Of a stretch of DNA of 36,320 bases, positions 15,164-23,388 are shown one piece after another (the first letter of the stretch is position 1; every line of letters begins with the position of its first letter). The notes beneath the pieces were generated by a model. The model was not told where the DNA came from. It saw only the letters and a list, made by a program, of their open reading frames with translations, and ran no database searches. The stretch comes from Candidatus Poribacteria bacterium (GTDB taxonomy: Bacteria > Poribacteria > WGA-4E > WGA-3G): positions 1 through 36,320 of the forward strand of contig JAJDWA010000020.1 in assembly GCA_022825825.1 (NCBI GenBank), given 5' to 3'. A program made the translations under genes and the position numbers.

Positions 15164-15718
15164 ATGAAGATTACAAAGAAACACAACGCAGTGCGAAAAA
15201 TAGGAACATACTTGTTTATCTATTTAGTCTGCCTCCTTTTTAGTTCCTCAATTCAAGCGCAAGAGGCTAACCTGACCAAAAAATTCGGTATCGGATCACA
15301 GGGTGCCACACCTGCATTTGGCGGTATTAGTCTTCGTTATAACGGACTGGCACCCGTATACCTGCAAACTGTTGGGCGTTTTATTCTTAATGATCAATAC
15401 GGGGACCACATGTTAGGTGCAGGTGTTTCGTACGCTATCTTTGAACACCGAGGCAAGTGGAACCAAGCACGCCTATATTTCACATTAGAAGGTGGTTGGC
15501 GGTATAAAACAGAAAAAGATTTTCAGAAAGAGATTGTCAAAACGACAACGCTGGCGGCTGGAATCGCATTTGGCGGTGAGCTTGTGTTTTCACTTGGTGG
15601 GATTCCCCTCGGTTTAAACATTAGTATTGGTCAAGGAATTGGTAGAGAAAATAACAATTCTCAATCTAAAGAGATTGCGGGTGTTTACGTAGGAGCTGGC
15701 GTGCATGCCTATTTTTAG
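15164..15718 (+). CDS. Small outer-membrane-type beta protein
   Basis: 184 residues. The signal peptide (about 1-33) ends SSIQAQ. The mature part alternates polar and hydrophobic residues in many short strands rich in Gly, Tyr and aromatic residues, and ends in Phe (GVHAYF), all typical of small outer-membrane barrels. No family is recognised. It starts 24 bases after the LolA-like gene, and its end overlaps the next gene by 14 bases, so the three genes are tightly coupled. It is probably an outer-membrane partner of this system. Confidence 0.7.
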   Translation: MKITKKHNAVRKIGTYLFIYLVCLLFSSSIQAQEANLTKKFGIGSQGATPAFGGISLRYNGLAPVYLQTVGRFILNDQYGDHMLGAGVSYAIFEHRGKWNQARLYFTLEGGWRYKTEKDFQKEIVKTTTLAAGIAFGGELVFSLGGIPLGLNISIGQGIGRENNNSQSKEIAGVYVGAGVHAYF

Positions 15719-17333
15719 AAATCTACTTCAGTGTTGCTTTTTCGGACTCATTTTTAGCGTCTTCCTATCAGGATGCTCCGGAGTACCCAGCGGAGAGATT
15801 AAACAGACGGTACCCGTTCCCGATACAGCGGTCTCGTTCAAGCAGCGCGAGGTCATCACCGGTACCACAAAACACCAGACCGTTTTGACAGGATTCCTTA
15901 TGGGTGGTCCTGTAGCAGAACTCGCTGTTGTGAACATCGGCGAAAATAACAAGCGCCGTTTACGTATCTATACGTTTAGTCAGGATGCTTGGGTGCCAAA
16001 ACTTGATACAAAACTACGTCCAGATGTGCTATTCGTTGACGTTGCAACTATTGATGGGCACGATAGACTCATTACCTACGAACATGGTCGTCTGAATTGG
16101 TTCGATCCTGACTCGGCAATGGAACACACACTGCTTAACATTACTACCAACTACAACGCGACAGATGCAAGTGATATTCCCCATGTTGACATCACCCAAG
16201 ACCTAAATGGAGATAGACTCGACGACATCGTTGTACCAGATATTGATGGTTTCTGGATAGCCACACAATTAAACAACGGATCATTTTCCGAACCAGTAAA
16301 ACTCGGACCGCCCGAACCCTTCCTTGATAAGTTTGCAATGGATGAATCCCACAGCTATAGAGAGGTAGGGATAAATGCCTTGACGGTTTTCTGGTATTTG
16401 AGTCGTTTGCATCAGATGGATTACAACCGCGACGGACGTAACGATCTTGTGTTCTGGAATGAGGATCATTTTGATGTTTATTGCCAAGACAAACGAGGAA
16501 TGTTTTCTACAGTCCCTGAAACCTTCACTATTGATGTGCCGTTTGACACGGACGGCGCCTACTCGATCGCCTTCGGATTCAGTGGAGAGAACATGCTCGC
16601 GCTTATCTCGGGTTTCAGAGAGAACACCAAACGAAGAATATTATACACATTCCGAGATATGAACGGTGACAAGGTTGCTGATATGGTAATCCACACACTG
16701 AAGGGACGGAGTCTCGGTAAACAGCGCAGCCGATACGAAGTCTATTTCGGCATACCAGTTCCTAACGGAACGGTGTTTGCACAAGATGCCAGCGTGACGA
16801 TTCATCCGAGAGGCACCGCTGGCGCGTTACTGCCCTGGGGTTATTCGTCCCAATGGTTGCAAGATTTCGATACAGATGGCGATATTGACATTCTGTTCAG
16901 AGATGTAAAAACCGGACTCGGCGGGATGACCCGCGCGATGGTCGGCAGTTCCATCGCTATGGATATCGAGTTATATCACATGGAAGACGGCGCCTACTCC
17001 AAAAAACCTGCTACCACACGCAAAATTAGGCCAACCTTTGATCTGTTTGAGAAAAAAAGGGTCTTCTTTCCAGCAGTACTGTTAGGTGATGTGAACGGCG
17101 ACAAACGTCCAGACTTACTCATAGGGGAAAACTGGGAAGAGATGTGCATCTTTCTTGGCGTCCCAGGACCGAAACTTTTAGCACGGAAGCCCCAAAAGGT
17201 GGTAGTGGCTATGCCTGAAGACGAACGAAATATAAAGTTAGTAGACCTCAATAAAGACAACAAACAGGACATTCTTATATACCATAGGTCTACCACTAAA
17301 CCACATCGAGTGACAATGTTGATTGCCCAATAG
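15705..17333 (+). CDS. Lipoprotein with FG-GAP/VCBS-like calcium-binding repeats
   Basis: 542 residues. The signal sequence ends in a clear lipobox, L21-S-G-C24, so Cys24 should be acylated. At least six Asp-rich loops of the DxNxDxxxD type are spread along the chain: DLNGDRLDDIV, DYNRDGRNDLV, DMNGDKVADMV, DTDGDIDIL, DVNGDKRPDLL and DLNKDNKQDIL. This is the pattern of FG-GAP/VCBS beta-propeller repeats, which bind calcium. AGGAG lies 9 bases before the ATG, inside the preceding gene. As a lipoprotein encoded with LolA- and LolCDE-like genes it is the obvious candidate cargo or partner. Its ligand is unknown. Confidence 0.85.
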   Translation: MPIFRNLLQCCFFGLIFSVFLSGCSGVPSGEIKQTVPVPDTAVSFKQREVITGTTKHQTVLTGFLMGGPVAELAVVNIGENNKRRLRIYTFSQDAWVPKLDTKLRPDVLFVDVATIDGHDRLITYEHGRLNWFDPDSAMEHTLLNITTNYNATDASDIPHVDITQDLNGDRLDDIVVPDIDGFWIATQLNNGSFSEPVKLGPPEPFLDKFAMDESHSYREVGINALTVFWYLSRLHQMDYNRDGRNDLVFWNEDHFDVYCQDKRGMFSTVPETFTIDVPFDTDGAYSIAFGFSGENMLALISGFRENTKRRILYTFRDMNGDKVADMVIHTLKGRSLGKQRSRYEVYFGIPVPNGTVFAQDASVTIHPRGTAGALLPWGYSSQWLQDFDTDGDIDILFRDVKTGLGGMTRAMVGSSIAMDIELYHMEDGAYSKKPATTRKIRPTFDLFEKKRVFFPAVLLGDVNGDKRPDLLIGENWEEMCIFLGVPGPKLLARKPQKVVVAMPEDERNIKLVDLNKDNKQDILIYHRSTTKPHRVTMLIAQ

Positions 17334-17398
17334 CAAGATCATCGGGCTTTCCTAAAGTAAACTATTTTACGGCATGCGGTGCATGCTTAAAACAAACT

Positions 17399-18613
17399 AT
17401 GATACTGAAAATTGCGTTCCGTAACATCTTCCGACAAAAGCGGCGTACAATCCTTACTGCTCTTGCAATGATTGTCGGATTCACACTTTCCTCAATAGTC
17501 ATAGGGTTATCTGATGGGGCGTATTCTAATGTCATCAAGATGTTCACCGGAAACCGTATCGGACATATTCAGGTACATCGTGAAGGTTATCATGATAAAC
17601 CGTCTATCTATAAAACAATTAGCAACTATGAGTCCATTGGTGAGACAATTCAAGGTAACACAGATGTTGAAGCATGGACACCACGAGTTTATGCAGGTGG
17701 ACTCGGTTCGGTCGGGGAAAAAAGCACAGCAGTCCGAGTTATCGGAGTTGATGTCGTAAGGGAAATTAAAGCGACACACTTTGATAAAAAAGTGGTTGAA
17801 GGCAGTCCTTTATCAATAACTGCTTCGCGTGAAGCAGTTATTGGGCAAGGACTTGCAAAGACGCTTGCTGCAACACTTGGTAGTAAAATTGTGATTTTTT
17901 CGCAAGCTGCTGACGGTTCAATCGCGAATGACGAGTACACGATTATTGGTATTGCAGAGAGTGGTGATGACATAACGGATCGGGTAACCTGTTATCTACA
18001 CATTGAAGATGCCCAGGAATTGTTCGTGCTTGAGGGGCGTGTCCACGAAATCGTAGTGATTGTTTCAAACATCAATAAGGTTGGCAAAATAACGGAAGCT
18101 ATTCAAGAAAGGCTTAACGATTCAACCCTTGAAGTTCTACCTTGGCAAGTGGTAGCAAAGTCCTTTTATGATGCTATGCAATCTGATAAGCAAGGAGATG
18201 CTGTTGCACGTTTCATCATTATACTTATCGTTGCAATTGGCGTTCTCAACACTGTGCTGATGTCTGTATTAGAACGCACACGTGAATACGGTGTGCTGAA
18301 GGCGGTCGGAACAAAACCGATCCAAATTTTCTGGTTAGTTATCTACGAAGTGGTGATTATCGCTATTGGTAGCATCGTTATTGGTGCGCTACTTGGGGTT
18401 TTCATAAATTATCTGTTTTCTATACATGGTCTCACGTATGCCGAAGGGTTAACCCTCGGCGGCGTTGAATTTGGAACGATGTATGCTGAAGTTAACGCCC
18501 GAAGTCTTATGATTCCGGGTATTACTGTGATGCTTTCAGCAACGCTTGTCGGTCTATTTCCAGCAATAAAAGCTGCCCGGATTATGCCTGCAAAAGCGAT
18601 GCGGACACATTAA
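17399..18613 (+). CDS. ABC transporter permease, FtsX/LolC-MacB type (1)
   Basis: 404 residues. The N-terminus MILKIAFRNIFRQKRRTILTALAMIVGFTLSS is the standard start of MacB/LolC-like permeases: a basic amphipathic stretch, then the first membrane helix. A periplasmic domain (about 45-270) follows. The FtsX domain has three helices near the C-terminus, with LNTVLMSVLERTREYGVLKAVGTKP before the second and an AARIMPAKAMR ending. It is 12 bases from a second permease and pairs with the ATPase after that. No clear Shine-Dalgarno sequence precedes the start; a small GCATGC hairpin (17372-17386) does. Confidence 0.9.
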   Translation: MILKIAFRNIFRQKRRTILTALAMIVGFTLSSIVIGLSDGAYSNVIKMFTGNRIGHIQVHREGYHDKPSIYKTISNYESIGETIQGNTDVEAWTPRVYAGGLGSVGEKSTAVRVIGVDVVREIKATHFDKKVVEGSPLSITASREAVIGQGLAKTLAATLGSKIVIFSQAADGSIANDEYTIIGIAESGDDITDRVTCYLHIEDAQELFVLEGRVHEIVVIVSNINKVGKITEAIQERLNDSTLEVLPWQVVAKSFYDAMQSDKQGDAVARFIIILIVAIGVLNTVLMSVLERTREYGVLKAVGTKPIQIFWLVIYEVVIIAIGSIVIGALLGVFINYLFSIHGLTYAEGLTLGGVEFGTMYAEVNARSLMIPGITVMLSATLVGLFPAIKAARIMPAKAMRTH

Positions 18614-18625
18614 AGGTTCAAACCT

Positions 18626-19855
18626 ATGTTTCTGATATTAATCAAACTCGCTTGGAGAAACATCTTACGGAATAAACGCCGGACGATTATCGCGTCAATA
18701 GCAATCAGTATCGGTCTGGCAGCCCTTATTTTCGGTGATGCTTTCATGATAGGGATGATGGAGAATTTGATTAAGACGGCTACCGATTCCTTCATCGGTG
18801 ATGCACAGATTCATCAGCAGGAGTTTAGAGACACGCGAGAAGTTTCAATGACGATTCAGGAACTTGATGAAGTAGGCGCTAATTTGGCTAAAGAAGCAAA
18901 CGTCCAATATTTTACGCGAAGAACGTTTGCTCCTGGTATGATAGCATCGTCAGCGAATAGGAGTGCAATTAACCTCGTCGGCGTACAACCGTCAACAGAA
19001 AAATTACTATCTCAGATTGATGATGCAATTATAGGAGGAGGCTTTTTTGAAAAGGCGAATGAACATGATATTGTTATCGGCAGCAAACTTGCTGAAATTT
19101 TGGAAGTTGCGCTCGGAGACAAGGTTGTTGTCACAGTCGTTCAAGCCAAAAGCGGAGATTATTTTGAAGATTGGTTTCGGGTTTCGGGTATCTATTATTT
19201 TGCTGACGCAGCAATGAACAGTGGAATGGCATTTGTTCGGCTTAAAAAGGCACAACAGATGCTTGCTATCGGTCCTAATGTCCATGAAATAGCAATTAAG
19301 TTTACTTCGACCGAATATGGTCAAGATAAGCAAGTACCATTTTGGAAAACTTATTCTCAACATGGTAACGAAGCACTCAGTTGGACAGAAATTCTACCAC
19401 AATTGCCAAAAGTATTTGCAATGTCAGAGTACAGCAAATATATCATGGGAATTGTGCTATTCGGTGTGGTTATTTTTGGTATTATCAACACACTTTTTAT
19501 GTCTTTATACGAACGAATGTTTGAGTTTGGTGTGTTGCGTGCTGTTGGAACGCGTTCTTTTGGAATGGCACGCATCGTCTTGTTTGAGGCAGGTGCTTTG
19601 GCAGTTGTGAGTATCTTACTCGGCGCGATACTCGGCTTTGTTCTGACTACGATATTTGCAAATATCGGTATTGATTATACGGGTAATGAAATGATGGGCG
19701 TGACAGTACAAGAGTTTATCTATCCTGTCCTAACAATTGAACAGTTTACCGTTTATCCGCTTGCGGTCTTTATCTTTACTATCGTTGCAGGATTGTATCC
19801 CGCTTGGCATGTAGCCAAAATGTCTCCAGTAGACGCAATGCGGCGTAGTTTTTAG
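18626..19855 (+). CDS. ABC transporter permease, FtsX/LolE-MacB type (2)
   Basis: 409 residues with the same fold as the preceding gene: N-terminal LAWRNILRNKRRTIIASIAISIGLAALIFGD, a periplasmic domain, then an FtsX domain with GIINTLFMSLYERMFEFGVLRAVGTRSF and an AKMSPVDAMRRSF ending. Two different permease genes plus one ATPase gene give the LolCDE arrangement (LolC, LolE, LolD) rather than a single-chain MacB. AAAGG precedes the ATG. The transported molecule is not shown by sequence. Confidence 0.9.
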   Translation: MFLILIKLAWRNILRNKRRTIIASIAISIGLAALIFGDAFMIGMMENLIKTATDSFIGDAQIHQQEFRDTREVSMTIQELDEVGANLAKEANVQYFTRRTFAPGMIASSANRSAINLVGVQPSTEKLLSQIDDAIIGGGFFEKANEHDIVIGSKLAEILEVALGDKVVVTVVQAKSGDYFEDWFRVSGIYYFADAAMNSGMAFVRLKKAQQMLAIGPNVHEIAIKFTSTEYGQDKQVPFWKTYSQHGNEALSWTEILPQLPKVFAMSEYSKYIMGIVLFGVVIFGIINTLFMSLYERMFEFGVLRAVGTRSFGMARIVLFEAGALAVVSILLGAILGFVLTTIFANIGIDYTGNEMMGVTVQEFIYPVLTIEQFTVYPLAVFIFTIVAGLYPAWHVAKMSPVDAMRRSF

Positions 19856-19864
19856 GAAATTATC

Positions 19865-20566
19865 ATGGAACAGACACAAAAAACAGATGTCATTGTCACT
19901 GAAGGTGTGACAAAGGTTTATGATGCGGATGGGATTCCCGTTAATGCCCTTAACGGTGTTGATTTAACTATCCAATCAGGAGAATTTACGGCAATTGTCG
20001 GTCCATCCGGTTCGGGTAAAACAACCTTTCTCAACATCATTTCTGGGTTAGATGCGCCCACAGAAGGAAAAGTTTTGCTTTCCGGCAAGGTGCTCTCGGA
20101 GATGGGCGGCAATGAACTGTCCGATTTCCGGCGGGATAACATCGGCTTCATTTTTCAGGCTTACAACCTGATTCCCGTGCTAACAGTTGAGGAAAATGTT
20201 GAATACATCATGCTCTTAGCGGGTGTGCCGAAAGCAGAACGGCATGACAGAGTTGTAGCAATGCTTGAAACAGTCGGGCTAAAGGATGTTGAAGATCGGC
20301 TCCCGACGCAGCTTTCAGGTGGACAACAACAACGTGTCGCTATCGCCCGCGCTATGGTCTCTGAACCTGCTATTATCCTTGCCGATGAACCGACAGCCAA
20401 CCTCGACTCTAAAACTGGGGCAGCCCTACTTGATATGATGAGTCAACTCAACGCGGAAACCGGTATGACGTTTATCTTCTCAACGCACGATCCGATGGTA
20501 ATGGAAAGTGCAAGACGGTTGATTACACTTTGTGATGGACAAATAGACACTGATGAGATGAAATAA
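19865..20566 (+). CDS. ABC transporter ATPase, LolD/MacB type
   Basis: 233 residues, typical length. It has Walker A GPSGSGKT (46-53), a Q-loop Gln98, signature LSGGQQQR (150-157), Walker B ILADEP (171-176) and an H-loop His in FSTHDP. The MacB/LolD group is recognised from the [15 protein letters not shown] segment and the N-terminal [19 protein letters not shown]. It starts 9 bases after the second permease and powers the two-permease complex. These machines work as mechanotransmitters rather than classical pumps (family knowledge). Confidence 0.95.
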   Translation: MEQTQKTDVIVTEGVTKVYDADGIPVNALNGVDLTIQSGEFTAIVGPSGSGKTTFLNIISGLDAPTEGKVLLSGKVLSEMGGNELSDFRRDNIGFIFQAYNLIPVLTVEENVEYIMLLAGVPKAERHDRVVAMLETVGLKDVEDRLPTQLSGGQQQRVAIARAMVSEPAIILADEPTANLDSKTGAALLDMMSQLNAETGMTFIFSTHDPMVMESARRLITLCDGQIDTDEMK

Positions 20567-20579
20567 CGGATTATGACAA

Positions 20580-21800
20580 ATGAGAAAAATCATCGTATTA
20601 GTTATCTGTCTCATGACAATGTCTTTTGTAAAAGTCGCCAATGCTGAATTCCGAGTTGGTGGATATTACAAAAACTTTTTTACCGCGTTCGACTCCACCT
20701 TCACAAGTCAACCGATGATGGGGGCAGTAGTCAATCGACTCCGACTCAACCTCTCTTATGCCCCTATGGATTCGTTTTCCATTGCCTTTGCCTACGATTT
20801 TACCCCGCGTGTTCAAGCCCCTTCACTCTTTACAGAATCTCCATTTGCTGTCGGTATCGCTTCATCTCGTTATCGCTTAATAGACTTTGATTCTCGGATA
20901 TACCCAGATGAGGACGAACCAATCGGTAACGTAGGTATCTATCATAATCTCGATCGTGCTTCGGTGCAGTTTAGTACAGATTTCGCCGACATCTCTATCG
21001 GTCGTGACGCAATTGCTTGGGGTAGTGCACGGATTATAAATCCAACAGATGTTGTTGCTCCTTACACCTACGATCAGTTGGACATAGAAGGCCGTGTTGG
21101 CGTAGACGCAGTCCGTATCCGTATTCCGGTCGGTATACTCGGAGAAGTGGATACCGGTTATATCTTCGGGACTAATTTCAATTTTGACAAAAGTGCAATT
21201 TTTCTCCGAACACAGTTGAATGCTGTTGAAACAGATTTTTCGATCTTACTATTGGAATTTCAAAAAAACATACTTGTAGGTTTGGATGTAGCGCGTGGTA
21301 TTGGAGGCGCGGGATTCTGGTTAGAAACCGCTTATGTGTTTGCTGAATCTTTTAATAACGAACCTAATGCGTCTGAAAACTATCTACGTGCCTCCGTTGG
21401 TTTGGATTATAGCTTCGGTGGTGAAACTTACACATTTATTGAATATCACTTCAATGGTGCAGGCACAAACATACCCAAAGATTTTCTCGCTAATTTAGAC
21501 CAATCCGCATATACACATGGCGGCGTTTATCTGCTTGGTGTTCACTATATTGCCCCTGGATTCACCCACCAACTCACACCGCTCGTTAGTTTCAGCGGAC
21601 AACTGTTGTTCAATCTTTCCGACTTGTCAGCTTGGATAGCACCTCAGATAGCGTATAATATCGCAGAGGATATTCACCTCTCTATTGGTAGTTTCTTCAG
21701 TTTTGGAAAACGGCCTAAAAACGATGACCCAACAGAGTTTCAGTCGGAGTTTGGGGCATATCCCAATCTTTTCTTCACCTCATTTCGCGTCTATTTTTGA
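20580..21800 (+). CDS. Outer-membrane beta-barrel protein (porin-like)
   Basis: 406 residues. The signal peptide (about 1-22) ends VANA. The mature chain is a series of amphipathic strands rich in Tyr, Phe and Gly, with periodic turns, and ends SFRVYF with the terminal aromatic residue used by the BAM pathway. It resembles porin or export-barrel proteins in general; no specific family was recognised. It is the last gene of the operon, 13 bases after the ATPase gene, and could be the outer-membrane end-point of the transporter. Confidence 0.75.
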   Translation: MRKIIVLVICLMTMSFVKVANAEFRVGGYYKNFFTAFDSTFTSQPMMGAVVNRLRLNLSYAPMDSFSIAFAYDFTPRVQAPSLFTESPFAVGIASSRYRLIDFDSRIYPDEDEPIGNVGIYHNLDRASVQFSTDFADISIGRDAIAWGSARIINPTDVVAPYTYDQLDIEGRVGVDAVRIRIPVGILGEVDTGYIFGTNFNFDKSAIFLRTQLNAVETDFSILLLEFQKNILVGLDVARGIGGAGFWLETAYVFAESFNNEPNASENYLRASVGLDYSFGGETYTFIEYHFNGAGTNIPKDFLANLDQSAYTHGGVYLLGVHYIAPGFTHQLTPLVSFSGQLLFNLSDLSAWIAPQIAYNIAEDIHLSIGSFFSFGKRPKNDDPTEFQSEFGAYPNLFFTSFRVYF

Positions 21801-21904
21801 AGATAATTGGCATCTGTTCATGAGAAATGGTACCATGTTTACACAAGAACAAAAGACAACAAATTGTAAAAATAATGCTCATATTATAAGACGGCGAGGT
21901 TTCT

Positions 21905-22621
21905 ATGGATAATTGCTGTCACGATAAAACAGATGGACTTGAAGGACTCCGCGAACAGCAATCCAAAACGTTATGGATTGTACTTGGTATCAACGGTGTC
22001 ATGTTCTGCTTAGAACTACTCGTCGGTTTGTTAGCAGGTTCTGTGGCGTTGCAAGCCGATTCGCTGGATATGTTAAGCGATACTTTGGTTTACGGGTTCA
22101 GCCTCTATGCAATTGCTAAAAGTGACCGATGGCGTGCAGGTGCAGCCTTGCTCAAAGGTAGCGTGATGGCAATCTTTGGTATCGGTGTCCTATTCCAAAG
22201 CGTCTATAAGTTCCTCGCGGGCGGTATCCCTGAATCACACTTCATGTTTCTAATGAGCGCGCTTGCATTGATCGCAAACGCAGGTTGTCTGCTATTGTTG
22301 TCCAGACACAAAGCAGATGATATAAACATGCGTTCAACATGGGTGTGCTCCCGCAATGATATTATCGCAAACTTAAGTGTCTTTTTAGCAGCGGCACTCG
22401 TTGCAATCACGCAATCCAAATTGCCAGACGTAGTTGTAGGACTACTCATAACAACTATCTTTCTCAAGTCCGCGATCTCTATTCTAAAGGATGCATATAG
22501 AGAACTACGTCAACCAACCGAATACCCCTCCGAATCGTCCTCTATTCCCAAACTCGTCCTAACGCCAGAATTCTGTGCTGCTGGCATTTGTCCTGCGAAC
22601 ACTTGCCTTTGTGAAATCTAA
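21905..22621 (+). CDS. CDF-like cation efflux transporter
   Basis: 238 residues with about six membrane helices. TM2 carries LQADSLDMLSDT with candidate metal ligands D55 and D59. TM5 carries C148-S-R-N-D152 in a STWVCSRNDIIANLSVF segment, where zinc transporters such as YiiP have His. The usual C-terminal cytoplasmic ferredoxin-like domain is missing, and a short Cys-rich tail (Cys224, 229, 234, 236) stands there instead. The N-terminus has DNCCHD. These Cys/His clusters suggest handling of a soft metal (inference). GGCGAGG precedes the ATG. It is 104 bases downstream of the Lol-like operon and may or may not be part of it. Confidence 0.8.
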   Translation: MDNCCHDKTDGLEGLREQQSKTLWIVLGINGVMFCLELLVGLLAGSVALQADSLDMLSDTLVYGFSLYAIAKSDRWRAGAALLKGSVMAIFGIGVLFQSVYKFLAGGIPESHFMFLMSALALIANAGCLLLLSRHKADDINMRSTWVCSRNDIIANLSVFLAAALVAITQSKLPDVVVGLLITTIFLKSAISILKDAYRELRQPTEYPSESSSIPKLVLTPEFCAAGICPANTCLCEI

Positions 22622-22746
22622 TTACAAATTATCATATCGGTGTTCTGTAGGCGGTATAGCAAGCGGCCCCGCTGGGCACCATACGCGTATTCAGTGTTGA
22701 TTTGGACAGGTATACCTCCGAAGCGATCCGAGTCCGCTACTGTAAT

Positions 22747-22787
22747 AAATTGCGATTTGGTAAGCGCACTTATCCAAATCGCAATTT
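22747..22787. repeat. Palindrome with 14-bp perfect arms
   Basis: AAATTGCGATTTGG (22747-22760) and its exact complement (22774-22787) flank a loop that itself contains TAAG/CTTA. The whole 41-base unit can fold into one hairpin. No T-run follows, so it is a repeat-type palindrome rather than a typical terminator. Confidence 0.75.
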
Positions 22788-23039
22788 TGTAAGCACGCCT
22801 TAGGGGAGAGGGACAGGCGCACTTACACTGTTAAGACACACCATTATGTGTGCCTAAGACTTATGCAACATTTAACAAATATCTTGTTCAAAAAGCGAAA
22901 ATTACGTATCGTTTTTTCAAGGTGAAAATATAGAATTTAAAGTGTATAGTAAAACCTATAATTACTTGAACACCTGTAACGTATGCAACTCCCTTTATCC
23001 CCGCAAGCGAGGAAGCAGAAACGGCGACTTTGAGAGTGT

Positions 23040-23117
23040 CCAAGTCCTTCTAAAGTCTACTATATAGCGTTATAAAATAAATGTCAAGTTAACTATAGTA
23101 AACTTTAGAATTAACAG
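23040..23117. repeat. Inverted TATAGTA(A/G)ACTTTAGAA motifs
   Basis: The left segment (about 23047-23066) read on the minus strand gives TATAGTAGACTTTAGAAGGAC. The right segment (about 23094-23117) reads TATAGTAAACTTTAGAATTAACAGGAC on the plus strand. The result is an imperfect inverted pair around an A/T-rich centre. Further TATAGTAAA motifs lie near 22948 and 23251. Confidence 0.5.
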
Positions 23118-23141
23118 GACATTTTGATCTGTCCGAGGGAA

Positions 23142-23196
23142 CTCCGATTCCCGACTATCAGAGAGGTGCGTCGCGATTCGGAGATCGCTCCTACAG
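23142..23196. repeat. GTCGCGA-type inverted pair
   Basis: CTCCGATTCCCGAC (23142-23155) and GTCGCGATTCGGAG (23170-23183) are complementary at 12 of 14 positions. The right arm continues into ATCGCTCCTACAG, matching 4595-4622. It is a second copy of that dispersed repeat. Confidence 0.55.
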
Positions 23197-23293
23197 AAAA
23201 TGTGTATCATTATTTTCAAAGTTCACTATAAAACCGAAACAGGGTTATTTTATAGTAAAGCTTATAAATAAATACACACTTTCGCCCTCCCGC

Positions 23294-23318
23294 GGTAGGC
23301 ACGGTTTCCTAACCGTGC
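23294..23318. repeat. GGTAGG palindrome, covarying copy
   Basis: GGTAGGC leads into GCACGGTT (23299-23306), loop tcct, AACCGTGC (23311-23318). Compared with the copy at 14060-14079, both arms changed (TG to CA, CA to TG), keeping the stem paired. It is followed by the 18-base segment shared with 4651-4668. Confidence 0.7.
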
Positions 23319-23351
23319 TATTGAAAAATTGAATAGTTCTGGACATCATAC

Positions 23352-23380
23352 TTGAATTGGCAGCTATCTTGTGTTAAACT
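23352..23380 (+). promoter_or_regulatory. Possible promoter giving a nearly leaderless mRNA
   Basis: TTGAAT (23352-23357), a 17-base spacer, then TG-T-TAAACT (extended -10; hexamer 23375-23380). Transcription would begin around 23387, next to the ATG at 23389. No Shine-Dalgarno sequence is visible, which is consistent with leaderless expression but not proof. Confidence 0.35.
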
Positions 23381-23388
23381 GGGACATT

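Larger units (their letters stand above)
22622..23351. other. Repeat-rich gene-free stretch
   Basis: About 730 bases without a convincing gene, packed with inverted repeats. It contains the palindrome 22747-22787, inverted TATAGTA-type motifs (23040-23117), a GTCGCGA-type inverted pair (23142-23183), a 9-bp inverted pair ACTATAAAA/TTTTATAGT (23225-23256) and a GGTAGG palindrome (23294-23318). A degenerate GACTTATGCA lies at 22858-22867, and an 11-base match to the MITE TIR at 23240-23250. It looks like a landing zone for small palindromic elements. Confidence 0.6.
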
